In this document: positions 44,946 to 54,364 of the stretch, piece after piece
Layout: every line of letters begins with the position of its first letter
Numbering within the stretch: the first letter of the stretch is position 1
From: Singulisphaera sp. GP187
GTDB lineage: Bacteria; Planctomycetota; Phycisphaerae; Phycisphaerales; SM1A02
Reading direction: 5' to 3'
NCBI GenBank assembly: GCA_945868805.1
Contig: CAMBMO010000006.1
Coordinates: 62,001 to 126,000, forward strand
Length of the DNA stretch: 64,000 nt
Notes under the pieces: model-generated
Seen by the model: the letters and a program-made list of their open reading frames with translations, nothing else
Databases searched by the model: none
Told to the model about the DNA's origin: nothing
Made by a program: the position numbers and the translations under genes

Positions 44946-46592
44946 ATGCAAGCACTGGTCCATGCGTTCATGTTGCGCGGAATCGACGCTCTTCCCTGCG
45001 AGGTCGAAGTGCATCTCTCACCACATGGACTTCCCCAAATCTGCGTGGTGGGCCTGCCCGATGCAGCCATCCGAGAGTCGGTCGAGCGCATTCGTCGCGC
45101 GATCGAAGCGTCGGGATTTGAACTCCCTCGGCACCATGTCGTTGTCAATTTGGCCCCCGCGGGAACGCGCAAAGAAGGAGCCGTCTATGACCTGCCGATT
45201 GCGATGGGGGTGCTTGCCGCTGGAGGCACTGCCGAACCGAAGCGAGCGAACGCTCCTCAAATTGAACGATGGCTGATTGCAGGGGAGCTTGCCCTCGACG
45301 GGAGATTGCGTCCGATCCGTGGCGCGGTCAGTGCGGCACTCCTCGCACGCGACTCGGGCCGAGGGATCATCGTTCCATTCGAAAACGCGATGGAGGCTGA
45401 GCTCGTACCTGGTGTGCAAGTGATCGGAGCAGCCACACTTCGCGAAGTCGTGGAATTTTTTCGCGGCGAGGGTCCACCCGTCGCGTCAGATGGCGCGTCA
45501 GATGGCGCGTCAGCTTTCACGACCGAAGGGATCGCAATCGACGATGCGAAGAGGAGCGAGCGAGATGAACGCGGTTTGTCGGGCATCGCCATTGCGGACT
45601 CGGTCGTTGCAGGTATCGCCCTGCCGGAGTTCGCTGCGGGGCTCGCTCCAGTCGACTTTCGCGACATCAAGGGACAGGCAATCGCGAAGCGCGCGATGTT
45701 GATCGCAGCCGCCGGTGGTCACAATGCCCTCTTGCTCGGTCCAGCAGGTTGCGGCAAGACGATGCTGGCGCGTGCATTGGCAGGAATCCTCCCACCGCTT
45801 CAACCCGAAGAAGCTCTCGAAGTGATGCGCATCGCATCGTCCGTCGGAATCGAAGTTGTCGCAGGATCGCGCAAGAGCAAACTCCACATCGTGCGACCGG
45901 TTCGCGCGCCTCATCATGGAGCGAGCGCTGTGGCGATCGTCGGAGGCGGTCCGAGCGGACGACCCGGCGAGATCACACTCGCTCATCACGGCGTGCTCTT
46001 CCTAGACGAACTGCCCGAATTTCGGCGCGATGTTCTCGAAGCGCTTCGTGAACCCTTAGAAGGTGGGGAAGTCTTGATCGCGCGCGCAAGCGGTTCAGTG
46101 CGCTGGCCCGCGATGACGATGCTCGTCGCAGCGATGAATCCGACCGCGCGCGGCGATCGGAGTCCAGGAGCAAGTGGCAGCCGGATGATGGCCGACTATC
46201 TCGGGCGTGTCTCTGGCCCGATTCTCGACAGAATCGATCTGCATGTCGAAGTGAGACGAGTCGGAGCGCGTGACCTCGCGAGGGCGAAGCCCGGATCGTC
46301 CAGCGATGCGCTCCGTGAGCAGGTGATCGCCGCACGGGCGCGATCCCTCCGGCGACAGGGTGGCGCGCCGAACGCGAGACTCGCGGTCGATGTGCTTGAT
46401 CGTCACTGCAGACTCGATGGTGCTGCGGCGGAGCTCCTCGTACGAGGCCTTGAAGAACTCTCGTTGAGCGCGCGCGCCTACGACAAGATTCGACGCGTCG
46501 CAAGGACCATCGCCGATCTCGCGGGAGAGTCCGAGGTGAATTCAGTCTGCGTTGCGGAGGCGTTGCAATTCCGCGCGCTCGGGAATAGATAG
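44946..46592 (+). CDS. comM: ComM/YifB-type Mg-chelatase-like AAA ATPase
   Basis: 548 residues from the ATG at 44946, which matches the usual N-terminus of the family ('RGIDALPCEVEVHLSPHGLPQICVVGLPDAAIRES', abridged: GLPQICVVGLPDAAIRES). ComM is a helicase that promotes branch migration during natural transformation. An N-terminal ChlI-like domain (1-~170) is followed by an AAA domain with Walker A 'GPAGCGKTMLARAL' (~263) and Walker B 'VLFLDELPEF' (~350), then the C-terminal lid ('RLDGAAAELLVRGLEELSLSARAYDKI' region). A 12-bp tandem repeat inserts 'ASDGASDGAS' in the linker (~180). Other competence genes are not in the window. Confidence 0.95.
   Translation: MQALVHAFMLRGIDALPCEVEVHLSPHGLPQICVVGLPDAAIRESVERIRRAIEASGFELPRHHVVVNLAPAGTRKEGAVYDLPIAMGVLAAGGTAEPKRANAPQIERWLIAGELALDGRLRPIRGAVSAALLARDSGRGIIVPFENAMEAELVPGVQVIGAATLREVVEFFRGEGPPVASDGASDGASAFTTEGIAIDDAKRSERDERGLSGIAIADSVVAGIALPEFAAGLAPVDFRDIKGQAIAKRAMLIAAAGGHNALLLGPAGCGKTMLARALAGILPPLQPEEALEVMRIASSVGIEVVAGSRKSKLHIVRPVRAPHHGASAVAIVGGGPSGRPGEITLAHHGVLFLDELPEFRRDVLEALREPLEGGEVLIARASGSVRWPAMTMLVAAMNPTARGDRSPGASGSRMMADYLGRVSGPILDRIDLHVEVRRVGARDLARAKPGSSSDALREQVIAARARSLRRQGGAPNARLAVDVLDRHCRLDGAAAELLVRGLEELSLSARAYDKIRRVARTIADLAGESEVNSVCVAEALQFRALGNR
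45483..45512 (+). repeat. 12-bp tandem repeat inside comM, 2.5 copies
   Basis: GCGTCAGATGGC is repeated in frame, encoding Ala-Ser-Asp-Gly copies in the linker between the ChlI and AAA domains. Confidence 0.9.
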
Positions 46593-46624
46593 ATCTGGGG
46601 CGTTCCCCACTGTGCCGAATCTCG

Positions 46625-49600
46625 TCAAATCAATCCCGGCGCGAATCCTCTCCGCATCGTGTTTTCGCAGACAGTTCGGGGCTCGACAAACTGCAGGAGA
46701 TACTGAGCTCCGCCTGCCTTGCTTCCGACTCCGCTCATGCCAAATCCTCCGAATGGCTGCCGACCGACGAGTGCGCCAGTGATCGCGCGATTGAGATAGA
46801 GGTTGCCGACCCTGAATTCCTCGCGCGCCCGCATTAAGTGGGATGGCCGTCGGCTGTAGACACCACCGGTCAACTTGTACCGCGTCGCGTTGGCGACGCG
46901 GAGTGCCTCGTCGAAAGTCGCCACGCGCATCACTGCGAGGACTGGCCCGAAAATCTCCTCGTTGGCAAGTCGATGTTCCATGCGGATCCCGGAAATGATC
47001 GTGGGAGCGACAAACGGCCTGCCGACCCGCTGCTCAAGACCATCGGGAATCTTGAGCTGAATCTCGATTTTGCCTTCGGTCGATCCGAGTGCGACAAACT
47101 CGCGAATCTTTTTCGCGGCATCCTGATCAATGACCGGTCCAATGTCGGTTCCGGGAAGAAGTGGATCACCAATCGTGAGTGTTCGGGTCGCTTCGACGAG
47201 TCGGTGAAGGAAGGCGTCGTGTGCACTTCCCACGACGATGACGCGACTGCATGCCGAGCACTTCTGTCCCGAAAATCCGAAGGCTGATTGTCTGACTCCG
47301 AGCACGGCCTCGTCTAAGTCTGCGCTCTCATCGATGATGATTGCGTTCTTTCCTCCCATTTCGCAAACGACTTTTTTGACGCACTCCTGCTCGGCGTGAG
47401 TTCGTCCTGCCGCGGCCACAATGTCCAATCCGACTCCCTGCGAGCCAGTGAATGCGATCAGTGCGACGCGCGGATCGCGAACGAGCGCCGCCCCAATGGT
47501 CTCGCCGATCCCAGGCAGAAATGCAAGCGCATCCTTCGGGGCTCCAGCGCTCCAGAGCAATTCGCACATGACTTTCGCGATGCCCGGCGTTTGCTCGGCT
47601 GGCTTGACGATCACAGTGTTTCCGGTCACGAGTGCCGCGACCGTCATTCCGCAACAGATCGCCAACGGAAAATTCCAAGGACTGATGACGACCGCAACCC
47701 CCCGCGGTTGGAACCACTCTTCATTCCCCTCACCTACGAACTGCCCCAATCTTCGTGGCTCGAACAATTGGGCGGATTCGCGTGCGTAGTACTCGCAGAA
47801 GTCAATTGCTTCGCAGACGTCGCCATCCGCCTCGCGCCATGTCTTTCCCGCCTCGCGAATCATGATGCCGGCGAGCTCATCGCGACGAGAGCGCATCGCT
47901 TGCGCGGCGCGCACGAGCACCGAAGCTCGGTCGAGATATGGCGTGTCGCGCCATTTCGGGAATCCCTTGTGCAGTCGATCGATCGTCGCGGCTGCAGTTT
48001 CGACCGTGCAATCGTTTGCGACAATGGGGACCGACGCGCTTCCAATCGCTCGCGCGAATCCATCTCGCTGAGCACTCTCGGAAAAATCTCGCAGGCTCTC
48101 GCTGAAGAACGGTCGTCCATCGCCAATTTCTGGATGCGCGCGACTCAACGCATGGCGCTCCTGCGCGGGATCGATCCGGACGCGGCCATCGTCGCTCCCT
48201 GAGCCCGCGCCCGATGCCGCGTGTGGGCTCGCCACAAGCAGTGCGGAGTCCGTGCCATCGGAAAACCCTGATCGCAACCAGCTCTCATTACTCGTGTTCT
48301 CGAGCAACCTTCGAACGAGGTATGCCATCCCAGGAATCATCTCGCCGATGGGCAAGTACTCACGCACCCTTAGTCCGCGTGCGATCGACGCCGACTTCAG
48401 AGCGTCACCCATGCCATGAAGCATCTGCAATTCGACAGCGGATGGAGGAAGTCCAGATTGCTCGACCAGTGCGAGCGCGGCGCCGATCGACCGCGCGTTA
48501 TGTGATCCAAGTGCGAGCTTGACTCCACCAACGCCGATCCGATGCGGTGTCGATGCGATCAACCGACTGGCCATGCGCTCGAACGATGCATCCGTGTCAC
48601 GCTTCTGACTCCACACGGGAGAGGGCCAGCCAAACTGTTCTGCCTGAATCGTCTGCGAATCCCAGTAAGCACCTTTGACGAGTCGCACGGTGACCACCCG
48701 ACCCGTTCGCTTTGACCAATCGATGATGCGCTGCGCATCCGATTCGCCACTGCGGAGGTACGCCTGCATCGCGAGACCCGCTTCAAATGGAACAAGCTCG
48801 CAGCAGCGCATGAAGAGGTCGAGTGTCAGGTCCTTCAGCGCATGTTGTTCCATGTCGAAATTCACGAAGACGCCTTGCTTGTGCGCCGCCTTGAGGATCG
48901 GTGTGAGCGCGTCGATCAGTCCCTCGAGCGAGCCCTTCGTATCAATCGGGTCGGTTCGTGCGAAGAGTGATGAGATCTTGATCGAGACATTTGTTCGAGG
49001 GATCGGCCCAAGGTGATCGCTCTCGAGGCGTGGGTTCGCAGTCCATGTTGCGACATCCAATGGGAGGTTGGCGATGAGGTCTGTGTACTTCGCACGGTAG
49101 TGGATCGCCTCTTCGTCGCTCAAGCAGGCTTCGCCAAGAAGGTCGACACTAAACGCCAACCCATCATTCCAAAGTTTCTTCAGCGTGGGAAGCGCGCTCT
49201 TGGCATCGGTCCCGGCGATGAACTTTGACGCCATGGATTCGATCTGCCCAGCCATCGTCTTTGCGACGAGCCCCTTCGCAAGCCCACCTGCGCGCAAGCC
49301 GAGATCGAGTCCGGGTGGCAAGCTGAGACCTGGCTTCGACATGAAGTCGACAAGGTGGTCGTAAATCGCGTCCGAGGTTCGAAGCGCAGGAAAGCAGTCG
49401 ACAAAGTGGAAGAGTTGAACTTTAAAATCTGGGTCCTTCATCGACCATGCCATCAACTTGTCCGACCAGAACGCCGCGCTCATGACTCCAGCGCGGTCCT
49501 TGCGAGCCGAATCGAGTATCTCGAGCGCGAGCTCGGTCGCACGCTTTTCAATTCGTGCGTCTGCGCAGAGTGGCGTCGGAGGTCCTCCCGCGATCACTGC

Positions 49601-49669
49601 GACACTCGGCTTGGAGTGGTCGGATTTCGCCTTGGACTTTGTCGACTTCGAACGTGTAAACAAACCCAT
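46625..49669 (-). CDS. putA: Bifunctional proline dehydrogenase / L-glutamate-5-semialdehyde dehydrogenase
   Basis: 1014 residues. The N-terminal ~30 residues are Lys/Ser-rich. Residues ~150-470 are the FAD-dependent proline dehydrogenase barrel ('VNFDMEQHALKDLTLDLFM', 'LRVREYLPIGEMIPGMAYLVRRLLEN', abridged: REYLPIGEMIPGMAYLVRR). Residues ~540-1000 are the NAD-dependent aldehyde dehydrogenase: 'PWNFPLAI', 'FTGSQGVG', 'EMGGKNAI', catalytic Cys in 'GQKCSACSR' (~805), and 'GRQPFGGFGMSG'. It oxidises proline to glutamate with substrate channelling. No N-terminal ribbon-helix-helix DNA-binding domain is present, so it is not an autorepressor. A TATACT box and a 12-bp palindrome lie just upstream. 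Confidence 0.95.
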   Translation of the reverse strand: MGLFTRSKSTKSKAKSDHSKPSVAVIAGGPPTPLCADARIEKRATELALEILDSARKDRAGVMSAAFWSDKLMAWSMKDPDFKVQLFHFVDCFPALRTSDAIYDHLVDFMSKPGLSLPPGLDLGLRAGGLAKGLVAKTMAGQIESMASKFIAGTDAKSALPTLKKLWNDGLAFSVDLLGEACLSDEEAIHYRAKYTDLIANLPLDVATWTANPRLESDHLGPIPRTNVSIKISSLFARTDPIDTKGSLEGLIDALTPILKAAHKQGVFVNFDMEQHALKDLTLDLFMRCCELVPFEAGLAMQAYLRSGESDAQRIIDWSKRTGRVVTVRLVKGAYWDSQTIQAEQFGWPSPVWSQKRDTDASFERMASRLIASTPHRIGVGGVKLALGSHNARSIGAALALVEQSGLPPSAVELQMLHGMGDALKSASIARGLRVREYLPIGEMIPGMAYLVRRLLENTSNESWLRSGFSDGTDSALLVASPHAASGAGSGSDDGRVRIDPAQERHALSRAHPEIGDGRPFFSESLRDFSESAQRDGFARAIGSASVPIVANDCTVETAAATIDRLHKGFPKWRDTPYLDRASVLVRAAQAMRSRRDELAGIMIREAGKTWREADGDVCEAIDFCEYYARESAQLFEPRRLGQFVGEGNEEWFQPRGVAVVISPWNFPLAICCGMTVAALVTGNTVIVKPAEQTPGIAKVMCELLWSAGAPKDALAFLPGIGETIGAALVRDPRVALIAFTGSQGVGLDIVAAAGRTHAEQECVKKVVCEMGGKNAIIIDESADLDEAVLGVRQSAFGFSGQKCSACSRVIVVGSAHDAFLHRLVEATRTLTIGDPLLPGTDIGPVIDQDAAKKIREFVALGSTEGKIEIQLKIPDGLEQRVGRPFVAPTIISGIRMEHRLANEEIFGPVLAVMRVATFDEALRVANATRYKLTGGVYSRRPSHLMRAREEFRVGNLYLNRAITGALVGRQPFGGFGMSGVGSKAGGAQYLLQFVEPRTVCENTMRRGFAPGLI

Positions 49670-49680
49670 AGAGATCGTCG

Positions 49681-49708
49681 AGTATAGGAATGAGAACGCG
49701 AATTCGCG
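49681..49708 (-). promoter_or_regulatory. Putative putA promoter with palindromic operator
   Basis: Read on the minus strand, TATACT (49681-49686) lies 11 nt before the putA ATG. The perfect palindrome CGCGAATTCGCG (49697-49708) would cover about -23 to -34, a usual place for a repressor site. No good -35 box is seen. Confidence 0.4.
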
Positions 49709-49744
49709 CGCGACGGAAGGCGCGACTGGCCGATCGCTCGTTCG

Positions 49745-51304
49745 CTAGCGTGTCACGCCTCGGATGGCAGGGCGACCGATCACAGCCAGTGCCTTGCGGT
49801 AGCTCTCAAGACAGCGTTTCGCTGCGCCATCCCAGGTGATGCCACGCACTTCAAAGAGCCCTCGGTCGCGGAGCTCGGCGCGAAGTGGAGGATGCCTGAG
49901 GACTGCGACGATCTTGTTCGCCATGTCGTCAACATTCCAAAAGTCGACCTTGAGAGCGTGCGTGAGCACCTCCGAGACGCCGGAATTGCGACTGATGATC
50001 ACTGGAACGCGATGGCCCATCGCTTCAAGTGGTGCGATCCCGAACGGTTCCGAGACGCTTGGCATGACATACAGATCCGCGAGAGAAAACACTCGCTGGA
50101 TGTCTTTCCCGCGCAGAAACCCCGTGAAGGTCATGCGGTTTCCGATTCCCATTGATGCCGCCATTTCGATCATCGCCGTCGCCTGATCGCCAGATCCCGC
50201 GACGACGAATCGCACATTTTTCTCGACTTCGAGTACACGCTTCGCTGCTCGGACGAAGTACTCAGGACCCTTTTGCATCGTGATCCGACCGAAGTACAGG
50301 ACGATTCGTTCCGATTTCTCGATGCGCTTAATTCCATACGTGGAAGGTTCGAGGTCGACGCCGTTGTAGACGACATCGATCTTCTCGGCCGGGACTCCGT
50401 ATCGGTTGACGAGGAGATTGCGTGTCAGCATGCTGACTGCCATGACGCGGATCGCTGCGTGCATCCCGCGTCGCTCGATGTTGTAGACCGCTTGATTCAC
50501 GTGATCGCCCGAGCGATCGAACTCGGTGGCGTGGACATGCACAATCAAGGGTCGACCTGTTAATCGTGCCAGCGCGATACCCGCGGGATAGGTCAGCCAA
50601 TCGTGTGCATGAATGACATCGAACGGAATCCGCGCCGCCGCGCGAACGCAGAAGTGCGCATATCGCTCCGCTGCGAGGATGAGATCTCCGTCGTATCCGC
50701 CGATCACGTCGGGCATCGGTCCGCGTTCAGAAGAGCCGAACCCTTCGGCCTCCGGGAGCGCTCGCCGAATCAGCAAACTTGTCAGAGTCTCGCGGCCGGG
50801 GCTCGTGTGTGAGAGCGATTCCACGATCTCATCGAATTGCTCGTCCGAGATGTTGTCCAGATGGTCGTTTGAGCGGGCGAGTACCTCGCGCGCAGTGGTC
50901 GTGATTCCGCTTCGCGCACGGCTCGATCCATACGATCCTTGAGCCATTGTCGCGATGTCGAGAATCTTGATCCGCTCTGGAGTTCCGCGACGGAGCGATT
51001 CGGCACGCTTGCGCTGGAGATTCGCTGAGTGATCGATCTTGATCTCTCGATCATGAATCGTGGTCTCTGTGATCGTTGCGTCCGGGGGAGCGATCCACGA
51101 CGAACGCCAATTGACATCGCTTGTCGGCGACAAGAGTCTGACATGCGATGAATGGGATCGGTCAATCGAGCGCGGCAACGCAAAGGTGATCTCGCAACCC
51201 GCGGCGGTCAATCCTCGGGTGAGACCATGGCATGCGGTCCCCAATCCTCCAGTGATGAATGGCGGAAACTCCCACCCGAGCATCAGGATGCGAGGCTGAG
51301 TCAC
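49745..51304 (-). CDS. GT4-family glycosyltransferase, glycogen-synthase-like
   Basis: 519 residues from a GTG overlapping the upstream stop (GTGA). The N-terminus 'RILMLGWEFPPFITGGLGTACHGLTRGL' (abridged: GWEFPPFITGGLGTACHGL) is that of starch/glycogen-synthase-like GT-B enzymes with the G-G-L nucleotide-sugar loop. 'VIHAHDWLTYPAG' (~225) and the C-terminal 'SVSEPFGIAPLEAMGHRVPVI' (E-x7-E region, ~425, abridged: SEPFGIAPLEAMGHRVPVI) are GT4 donor-binding blocks. About 110 residues between them (~90-200) form a less conserved insert. Likely a glucan or polysaccharide synthase; the exact product is unknown. Confidence 0.86.
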   Translation of the reverse strand: MTQPRILMLGWEFPPFITGGLGTACHGLTRGLTAAGCEITFALPRSIDRSHSSHVRLLSPTSDVNWRSSWIAPPDATITETTIHDREIKIDHSANLQRKRAESLRRGTPERIKILDIATMAQGSYGSSRARSGITTTAREVLARSNDHLDNISDEQFDEIVESLSHTSPGRETLTSLLIRRALPEAEGFGSSERGPMPDVIGGYDGDLILAAERYAHFCVRAAARIPFDVIHAHDWLTYPAGIALARLTGRPLIVHVHATEFDRSGDHVNQAVYNIERRGMHAAIRVMAVSMLTRNLLVNRYGVPAEKIDVVYNGVDLEPSTYGIKRIEKSERIVLYFGRITMQKGPEYFVRAAKRVLEVEKNVRFVVAGSGDQATAMIEMAASMGIGNRMTFTGFLRGKDIQRVFSLADLYVMPSVSEPFGIAPLEAMGHRVPVIISRNSGVSEVLTHALKVDFWNVDDMANKIVAVLRHPPLRAELRDRGLFEVRGITWDGAAKRCLESYRKALAVIGRPAIRGVTR

Positions 51305-51765
51305 TCCTCGCTCCCAGCACCTGACATGTCTCCGAGCTGACGAAACATCGATTCAAACGCCAAAAGGTGGCATTTTGTTCGGCGCAGATCATCTGCGGCA
51401 TCATTTCCGAACGGAATTGTGCACTCGAAGACGTATCGGCGTGATTCATCGCGAAAATGTCGGATCTTGGGTGGAGCGACGACCCAGTCAAGATCGACCA
51501 ACTCCTCGCGGAGCAAATCTTCCATGGAGTCGTGCGACTCGACGAGCGCGGATTCGATCGACTCGCTCAGCCAGCGGTCTTGCGTGCCGAGGGAAAGACG
51601 CCAGCCATCGGGCGCGATCTCAACTCGGTACTCGGCACTCGCAACCGAGCTCTTCGCAGGGCACTCCAATTTCGCACCGTCGAGCGTCACCGTGCCGAAG
51701 ACGGCTGCGGATTCCGCGGCCGATCGGAGCGATCGAAGGGTTTCGGGTGCGTGGTTGGGATGCAT
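51301..51765 (-). CDS. Small hypothetical protein coupled to GT4 gene
   Basis: 154 residues from the ATG at 51765. No signal peptide or membrane segment. The sequence is mixed alpha/beta with acidic helices ('ESHDSMEDLLREELVDLDWV') and no recognised domain. Its stop overlaps the glycosyltransferase GTG start as GTGA, so the two are translationally coupled, which suggests a related role such as a regulator or partner. A longer frame upstream overlaps prmC in antisense and is not supported. Confidence 0.65.
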   Translation of the reverse strand: MHPNHAPETLRSLRSAAESAAVFGTVTLDGAKLECPAKSSVASAEYRVEIAPDGWRLSLGTQDRWLSESIESALVESHDSMEDLLREELVDLDWVVAPPKIRHFRDESRRYVFECTIPFGNDAADDLRRTKCHLLAFESMFRQLGDMSGAGSEE

Positions 51766-51801
51766 GGTGAAACGGGATCGGTGATGGTATCGAACAACCG
51801 T

Positions 51802-51807
51802 TAGAAT
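51802..51807 (+). promoter_or_regulatory. -10-like box TAGAAT, leaderless arrangement
   Basis: TAGAAT ends 7 nt before the prmC ATG at 51815. There is no Shine-Dalgarno sequence and no clear -35 box. Confidence 0.4.
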
Positions 51808-51814
51808 TGTGTAT

Positions 51815-52810
51815 ATGGCGCAAACATGGACGGTTCGGCGCCTTCGATTGTGGATCGTCCCGTATTTGACTGAGCGATCGATCGACTCGCCTGCGATCTG
51901 CGCGGATTTGCTCCTCGCGCACGTGCTCGATTGCGATCGGATGCGGTTGTACATGGATCTCGATCGCCCGGCGAACACCCAGGAACTTGCGCGACTTCGA
52001 GACCTCGTCCAACGAGCTGGACGGCACGAACCCGTGCAGTACCTCGTCGGGTCCTGGAGTTTTTTCGGTTGCGAGATCGAAGTCGGACCATCGACACTGA
52101 TTCCTCGACCTGCCACCGAATCGCTCGTCGAAGAAGCGATTCGTCGACTTCGCGCTCTCGAAGGGGCTCGGAGCGAAAAGTCCGAGCTTCGCATCGCGGA
52201 TCTTTGCACTGGCTCGGGATGCATCGCAGTGGCGATCGCTCGTTCGATCGTCGCGTCCCGCGGAGGCCGAAAGCAACTGGCCTGGCAGAAAGTAGGAGAT
52301 GGAGCTGCTAAGGATTCGGCTGGATGCGATCGCGGATCGAATGCCGATGCAATGGTGCGCGTCTACGCCGTGGATGTCGTTCCGGCAGCGGTCGAGCTCG
52401 CGCGACGCAATGTGCGGAAGCTCGGACTGGATTCGATCGTCGAGGTGCTCGAAGGAGATTTGGACATGCCATTGGTCGGGCGCGCATTGGAGGGAAGCCT
52501 CGACGTGGTCTGCGCGAATCCTCCGTACATCAGTGATGCGGAGTGGGCGAAAGTCCCCCCAAATGTGCGCGACTATGAACCAGCGTCAGCGCTTCGTGGT
52601 GGGATCGATGGACTGGACTTCGTAAGGCGGATCGTCGAGTGCGCGCCACGCTGGTTGAAGGGGGGTGGATCGCTCCTCCTGGAAATCAGTTCGAGTCAAG
52701 GAGATCAAGCTCGCGCTATCGCGGGAGCAAGTCGATTCGCCAAGATCGAGATCCTTCCGGATCTCGAAGGACACCCGCGAATTCTTGCAGCGACTTGGCC
52801 GGGTCAGTGA
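51815..52810 (+). CDS. prmC: Release factor glutamine methyltransferase PrmC
   Basis: 331 residues from the ATG at 51815 (a GTG two codons upstream is possible). PrmC methylates the GGQ glutamine of peptide-chain release factors. The N-terminal helical domain ends in 'HEPVQYLVGSWSFFG'. SAM motif I is 'IADLCTGSGCIAVAIA' and the substrate-binding NPPY is at 235-238 ('CANPPYISDAEW'). 'YEPASALRGGIDGLDFVRRI' (abridged: YEPASALRGGIDGL) is typical. A ~30-residue polar insert ('RKQLAWQKVGDGAAKDSAGC' region) separates motif I from motif II and makes the protein longer than usual (~280). prfA is not adjacent. Confidence 0.93.
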   Translation: MAQTWTVRRLRLWIVPYLTERSIDSPAICADLLLAHVLDCDRMRLYMDLDRPANTQELARLRDLVQRAGRHEPVQYLVGSWSFFGCEIEVGPSTLIPRPATESLVEEAIRRLRALEGARSEKSELRIADLCTGSGCIAVAIARSIVASRGGRKQLAWQKVGDGAAKDSAGCDRGSNADAMVRVYAVDVVPAAVELARRNVRKLGLDSIVEVLEGDLDMPLVGRALEGSLDVVCANPPYISDAEWAKVPPNVRDYEPASALRGGIDGLDFVRRIVECAPRWLKGGGSLLLEISSSQGDQARAIAGASRFAKIEILPDLEGHPRILAATWPGQ

Positions 52811-52854
52811 TTTCGAAACAGTGCGTTGCCGCTTGGTGCAAACACCCGCTGTTC

Positions 52855-54318
52855 CTATTCGGGTGCGCCAAATGCCTTGCGGACTTCTTCGAGGAGCACG
52901 CTTGCTTGGAATGGCTTGAAAAGAAAATGGTTCAGTCCATCTTGCGTTGAACGGACGATTGAATGATTCGGGTCGTATCCGAATCCAGTCATCATCAAGA
53001 ATGCGCACTTGGGTGAACAATCGCGAGTGCCACGGTAGACCTCGTAGCCGTTTCGGTCCGGCATTCGAACATCGGAAATGACGAGGTCGAACGGATTGCC
53101 CTCGTCCTGCGCGCGGCGAATAAGTTCGAGGGTCGCGCTCCCGTCTGATCTGTTCTCGACGATTCCGCCCGCTTCTTGGAGGAGTGCTTGGATCGTCTCG
53201 CGGACATTCGCATCATCGTCCGCAACCAGAATGCGCTTTCCAGTGATAAATGGATCCACTGTCCGATCGCGCGGAAGTCGGTCGATTCCAAGCACCGACT
53301 TCGGTCCGGCGGTTGCCCCGCGGATCCGTGCGCCGAGCGTCTCGAGCGCAAGTTCGAGTCGTTCGTACGCGCCGAGTTTTCCCGCCGCAAGATCCCGCGT
53401 CGCGTCCCGCAGTCGTTGCTGTGGCACTGTCAGTTCATCGCGCAAGATGGCAGAAACCCTTTCGCTCGTCGTGGATCGTTCGACGATCAACATGTCAAGG
53501 ATGTTGAGAGCCATCGCCTGGTAGCGCCCATAGGTTTCGAGCGCCAGCCGATCTTCATCCGAGAACGCGTCCGCTTGCATGGATTCGACATTGACGACTC
53601 CGATGACGCGGTCGCGCAGAAGGAGTGGCACAGTCAGGCTCGAGCGCGCCCCTGGAAGCCCCGCGATATAGAGCGGGTCGGAGTCGAGGCTGCGCCCGAT
53701 GTAGCTCTCGCCAGTTGACGCAACCCGACCCGAAATTCCGTTGCCACTTGCGCGCGCGTAAATGGACTCGCCGATCCGCAACGGATCGATTCCGTGGCCG
53801 ATCACGAGTTCGAGCTGCTCGGTCCTTCGATTTCGAAGTCGCACCTCGAAGGGTTGATCCGCGAATTGAGTCTTCATCGTCGCGGCGATCTTGCCTTCGA
53901 GCAGTGCCAGGCGTTCGGCGACATTGAGTGGGTTGACGATTTGCGCGTCGAGGTCCAATAGATCCGCACCGGCGAGGTCGATCGCCTCGAGCCGTTCATT
54001 CAGTCGTGTGCGACTGGTGACGTCGAACAAGACACCCGTCGATCGTGCGTCTGATGTGGGCGAAATCATCAATTCGAAAAATCGCGTCCCCGACGCGAAC
54101 CGCTTTCGCAAATGGAGCGTCGGGGAGGTTTCGAATTGCTTGATCGCGGTCGCGCACAACTCTGTGAAGAGGCGGAGCGTTTCGGGATTGTGCTCGGCGA
54201 GTCGACTGCTCATCCAGACCACTTCACCGTTGGCATCCACGATTCCCACTCCAGAACCAACATTGTCGAAGAAGTCGCTGAAGTCGTTGCGAGGTTTGTG
54301 CGACGCTGAATCGGTCAT
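52855..54318 (-). CDS. PAS-GAF-receiver signalling protein without kinase domain
   Basis: 487 residues from the ATG at 54318; an ATG at 54345 is possible. Residues ~10-110 look like a PAS domain ('FFDNVGSGVGIVDANGEVVWMSS', abridged: SGVGIVDANGEVVWMS). Residues ~150-300 are a GAF domain ('GNGISGRVASTGESYIG', 'SLTVPLLLRDRVIGVVNVES', abridged: VPLLLRDRVIGVVNVES). A helical linker follows (~300-360). Residues ~370-487 are a receiver: 'ILVADDDANVRE', phospho-acceptor D ~414 ('VISDVRMPDRNGYE') and K in 'FKPF'. There is no HATPase or output domain, so it probably relays signals to another protein. It is divergent from the Gld-type ABC genes. Confidence 0.85.
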   Translation of the reverse strand: MTDSASHKPRNDFSDFFDNVGSGVGIVDANGEVVWMSSRLAEHNPETLRLFTELCATAIKQFETSPTLHLRKRFASGTRFFELMISPTSDARSTGVLFDVTSRTRLNERLEAIDLAGADLLDLDAQIVNPLNVAERLALLEGKIAATMKTQFADQPFEVRLRNRRTEQLELVIGHGIDPLRIGESIYARASGNGISGRVASTGESYIGRSLDSDPLYIAGLPGARSSLTVPLLLRDRVIGVVNVESMQADAFSDEDRLALETYGRYQAMALNILDMLIVERSTTSERVSAILRDELTVPQQRLRDATRDLAAGKLGAYERLELALETLGARIRGATAGPKSVLGIDRLPRDRTVDPFITGKRILVADDDANVRETIQALLQEAGGIVENRSDGSATLELIRRAQDEGNPFDLVISDVRMPDRNGYEVYRGTRDCSPKCAFLMMTGFGYDPNHSIVRSTQDGLNHFLFKPFQASVLLEEVRKAFGAPE

Positions 54319-54364
54319 CGGGGAGGCGAGTGTACGGTTCCCCATACACTCTTCATCCCTCGCC

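Noticed and set aside
44841-45014. N-terminal extension of the TauE-like gene to 45014
   Set aside because: It would run antisense through the comM start, and the residues do not match the family N-terminus.
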